The position numbers and the translations under genes were made by a program. The notes beneath the pieces were generated by a model, which ran no database searches, was not told where the DNA came from, and worked only from the letters and a program-made list of their open reading frames with translations. Below are positions 60,721 to 64,000 of a stretch of DNA of 64,000 nt, piece after piece. This DNA comes from Paramecium pentaurelia (taxonomy: Eukaryota > Ciliophora > Oligohymenophorea > Peniculida > Parameciidae), in assembly GCA_905183005.1 (NCBI GenBank), contig CAJJDO010000075.1, positions 273,614-337,613 on the forward strand, in the 5' to 3' direction. The stretch's first letter is position 1. Each line of letters begins with the position of its first letter.

Positions 60721-63700
60721 TCAATATTGATTGATTTATCCTTATTGAATCGTTTATATATTTTTTTTTATCATATTCAATATTATCATTTGTGTGAACT
60801 CTGTTATTTTATAATATTATTTGACATTAATAATCTCTTTGATCATTGATTAATCTTTCAATTTAGATCTTAATTTTATTTAGTCTCTTGATTTTATTAA
60901 ATTTTTTTATATTTAAATCTGTTTCTCTATTTCTTCTTAATCTTTTTCCATACTTTCAATTGCCATCTTATTGTAACTTTTAAATAAAACATTTTCATAT
61001 CTTTAGAATATATCTTATGCTTCCATCTCTATTTTTGTATTTTCTTTCTAAACTTAATTTAGTCTCGAATAAAATAATTTTTTGTAATCATTTTCATCCT
61101 TATTTTATTATTTTTATTTTTATTTTTATTCATTTTCCTTGATTCTTTCATAATATCTTGTTAAATGATATTACTTTATATAATTAAGTAAAGCATATAA
61201 TTTTTCATATGATTCTAAATTTTATTGATAATTTTTGTTGTACTATTATACATCGATATCCTTTGGAATTTTCATCTTTAATTCATCTATGTTAGAATAT
61301 ACCTTAATAATTTAATCTTTTAATTCATTTAATTACTAAGGATTTAATTATTAATTCGATATCTTATCATTTATTTAATTTAATTCTATTTGCAATTATT
61401 CTTCTTATATTTTTAATTATTCATAATTCTTAATTAAATTATCATCTATCTAGGTAAAATTTATTTCTATTTATTTTTCATATACTTTATTAGTTACAAT
61501 ATTTAACCGATCACCTTTTTATTTATTAGTTTATTGTAATTATTTGAGCTATTCTTCAGATTGTTATTTATAATTCCCTTTTTTTGCTTTAATATCATTT
61601 AATACTTCATTAAATAACTAAGTATTTAGATTTTAAATTTCTAAATATTCTTCTAAAATCTTTATTTCATCTTACAATTATTTTTCAAGTTTCTCTTTTT
61701 TCTCATTCACTTTTTAATAAAATTCAATACTATTAAATTAAAATTTTATTGATTAAAGAGCTTTTGAGAATTCTTTATACCTATTCTATAATTGATTATT
61801 TAACTTTAAAATTTCTTTTTCTTATTCACTTTTGTTTTAAGCTCCTATTTTTTAAATTATCTACTTTAATTAATCTACTTATTCTGTTTCATTATTTTCA
61901 ACTTCCTTTAATTTTCTCTAAAATTCATCCAATTAGTTTATTTACTAATTAATAGTTTCAAAAGAATTTAATTCATTAAATTCATTGAATTTATCAAATT
62001 ACTTTTATTATTCAATTATAGTCTATTCTATCCTACCCAATCTATTATTTATTAAATTCATAATTTATTCATCATTGCAATATTGATTATTAATCAAACT
62101 TTTAACTTTTTCTTTTAATTGATTCATTGTCTATTTAAATAAATCCAATTAATCTTGTATAATTTTTAATTGTTTAATCTATCTCCATTTTTCTCTTCAA
62201 TTTATTCATCATTGTAAATTTATTCATGCAATTAATTATATTATTTCTAAAAATCACTTATTAATTATTAAATTTAATCTTAATTTTGATTGTATTATTA
62301 ATAAGCTACCAATGTTCTTTAAGATATTAATATTTTTAGAAAATTCAACTTACCAGGTTCATCTGCAATCTTATTAATTATTTAATTTATTTTATCTTCA
62401 TATTTTTAATATTTAGATAAATGTTTAAATTAATCTAATTAATCATTTAAAATATCATTTAAATTATCAATTTATTATTGATATTCATCTTCATATTATC
62501 TTTCGATTTATGAAATACATTTATTTGCCTCTTCAATTAAAATTTTAAGTCTATTTTAAGATTATTAAAGTTCTTCAAGTTTGCTATTATATTATTAATA
62601 AAGAGAAATTAATTGTAACTAATCAAATTATTATATCATCCTCTCTTACTATTCTAATACTTAAATATCTTATGTTATTATTTATTGCTATTGTATAACA
62701 TCTTAAATCTTCACTTCTCCTTAAAATTATAGTTTAATTCTTTAATAATACTTAATTTGTTCTGAAATTGTTTTAATCTAAAGAGATTATTAACTAGATT
62801 ATTATTTTACAATAATGAATAAAGATTCATATTAATCTTTTTCTTTTGTCAATTTCTACTCTTGTTCTTTTCGTTATTAATCAGGTCTCCTATCAATTAT
62901 GACATTATATTGTTATATATCTTAAGGTTTTTTTTGAGGTAGAGGAAGAGGAATAGGATTGTTCTATTTTTATAATTATTAAAATACAGTTTAAGATCCT
63001 AATACATCTTTTAATTATATTCTTTCGGATGAATTCACTTTTAGCATTTTTTTAATTAAATCTTTTTCTTTTTGTTAAATTTTATAATTATACTGAATTC
63101 GCTCGTCGATGAAATTTTATCCATTTTACTTTATCTAAAGGAAATTTTTTTTTCCCTTATCTAAAATTATAGATTTCAAAATACGTTTAAAGAAATTCTC
63201 TTGAGCCAATATTTAATACAAAATAATCCCCAAAGACCATGTATCAACTGACTTATCATAAAAACTGTTTTAAGAATCAAACACTTCAGGAGCCATATAC
63301 TCTACTGTTCCAGCCTAAATAGTCTTTTTCATTTAATCAGCAGTTTCTTTGACTAATCCAAAGTCAATCAATTTAATAGTCATTTTATTATTAGAATCTT
63401 TAATGTATACAAAATTTTCAGGTTTTAAATCTCTATGAAATAATTCTATTGAATGAAGTTATTTAACTCCTTATACCATCTAAAATATCATTTTATTTAA
63501 TTACTTAAATAAAATATGAATTTTTTTCATTATAAGTTAATTTTTGATATTCTTATGATTACATAAATTACAAGAAATCTCCATGAGCAAATTCCATTGC
63601 AATTATTGGACAAGAATTTTATTGTATCTATACTCCTTTTATTCCAATAATATGACTGAAATTGTTTCTCTAAATTGCTTATATGGCTTTTAATTCATTT

Positions 63701-63860
63701 TGATTTATTAATTTGTATTCTTTAATAGCTACAATTTATTATGTTTTAATATTTCTTCCCTTATAAACAATACCTTCTGATCCTTATCCAATTGGTGGCT
63801 GAAATTTTTCATAGGTGTCTCCTTCTATTGTAATTTTTTATATTATAGCATTTCGTTATT
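60670..63860 (-). repeat. Right arm of the large imperfect inverted repeat
   Basis: Reverse-complement match to 51300-55520. Two blocks are very similar: the kinase N-lobe up to LIDFGLVKET (about 63860-63350) and the coiled-coil tail plus 3' flank (about 62850-60670). Between them (63350-62860) the DNA is diverged and about 1 kb shorter than in the left arm. Spacer between the arms: about 5.15 kb. Confidence 0.85.
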
Positions 63861-63930
63861 ATATTATCATTTATTATGGCTATTAGAATTGTGGAAATGA
63901 ATTATATTTAAATTAATTATTATTGAACAT
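60721..63930 (-). CDS. Protein kinase with coiled-coil tail (right, shorter copy)
   Basis: About 1,040 residues; ATG at 63930 (MFNNNQFKYNSFPQFQQPQ), TGA at 60721-60723. The head lacks the 84-bp repeats of the left copy. The N-lobe is nearly the same (TIEGDTYEKFQPPIGQGSEG, HRDLKPENFVY near 63430, LIDFGLVKET). The activation segment then differs: KTIQAGTVEYMAPEVF instead of KTLKVGTPYYMAPEVL, and the C-lobe reads VDTWSLGIILYQILAQENFF. A Pro-rich linker (PIPLPLPQKKPQDIQQYN, near 62930) replaces about 1 kb of coiled coil. The remaining tail matches the left copy closely. Catalytic residues HRD and DFG are present. It is a full-length gene, not a pseudogene, by this reading. Confidence 0.8.
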
Positions 63931-64000
63931 TTTAATATTATAAATGATGTGATTAAATATAATTGCTAATTATAATAATTTATTAATATATAATTATATA

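Noticed and set aside
1..64000. CRISPR arrays, prokaryotic operons, rRNA or tRNA genes, telomeric repeats, transposons
   Set aside because: None seen: no regular direct-repeat array, no rRNA blocks, no recognisable tRNA cloverleaf, no telomere-like G/T repeat, no transposase motif. A covariance-model search would be needed to exclude small RNAs.

Overview
The window looks like ciliate macronuclear DNA, most likely Paramecium or a close relative. It is extremely AT-rich. Long conserved reading frames are full of TAA and TAG at glutamine positions and end only at TGA. They are broken by tiny introns of about 20-36 nt. Neighbouring genes are often only 20-50 nt apart. Standard-code reading cuts almost every gene into pieces; all calls here come from reading TAA/TAG as Gln, with TGA as the only stop, and splicing the tiny introns by eye.

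Layout, left to right. 1-2988 (-) is the 5' part of a voltage-gated cation channel. 3193-6626 (-) holds an SSX2IP/ADIP-like centrosome/basal-body protein and a B-box/EF-hand protein. 6646-8922 (+) is a RecQ-like helicase that has lost its ATPase motifs. 8950-10398 (-) is the DNA polymerase delta small subunit. 10931-17279 (+) is a complete four-domain Cav-like channel. 17310-20038 (-) carries a coiled-coil/Cys protein, a YIPF1/2 Golgi protein and a tiny membrane protein. 21473-26238 holds a HEAT-repeat protein, a RING/B-box protein and a CTD-type phosphatase. 26427-32739 (-) is a run of ELP5, coiled-coil, TPR, charged and Cys-rich membrane proteins. 33711-37864 (+) is a large membrane protein with TPR and vWA parts. 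37902-45386 has small basic proteins, a TPR protein, a PH-kinase, a GPR180/TMEM145-like 7TM protein and a possible small membrane protein. 45561-50917 (+) holds DRC3 (ciliary nexin-dynein regulatory complex) and a DUSP-MYND-USP deubiquitinase.

The right end, 51002-63930, is a large inverted duplication. A protein kinase with a very long coiled-coil tail reads right (51002-55462), and a shorter, mosaic copy reads left (60721-63930). The 5.2 kb between them has relic-like DNA, small ORFs, a SANT/Myb protein and one uncharacterised protein.

Several genes suit a ciliated cell (channels, SSX2IP-like, DRC3, B-box and TPR proteins), but there is no operon logic: these are independent eukaryotic genes. 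Exact intron borders and some N-termini are inferences from reading frame and homology.
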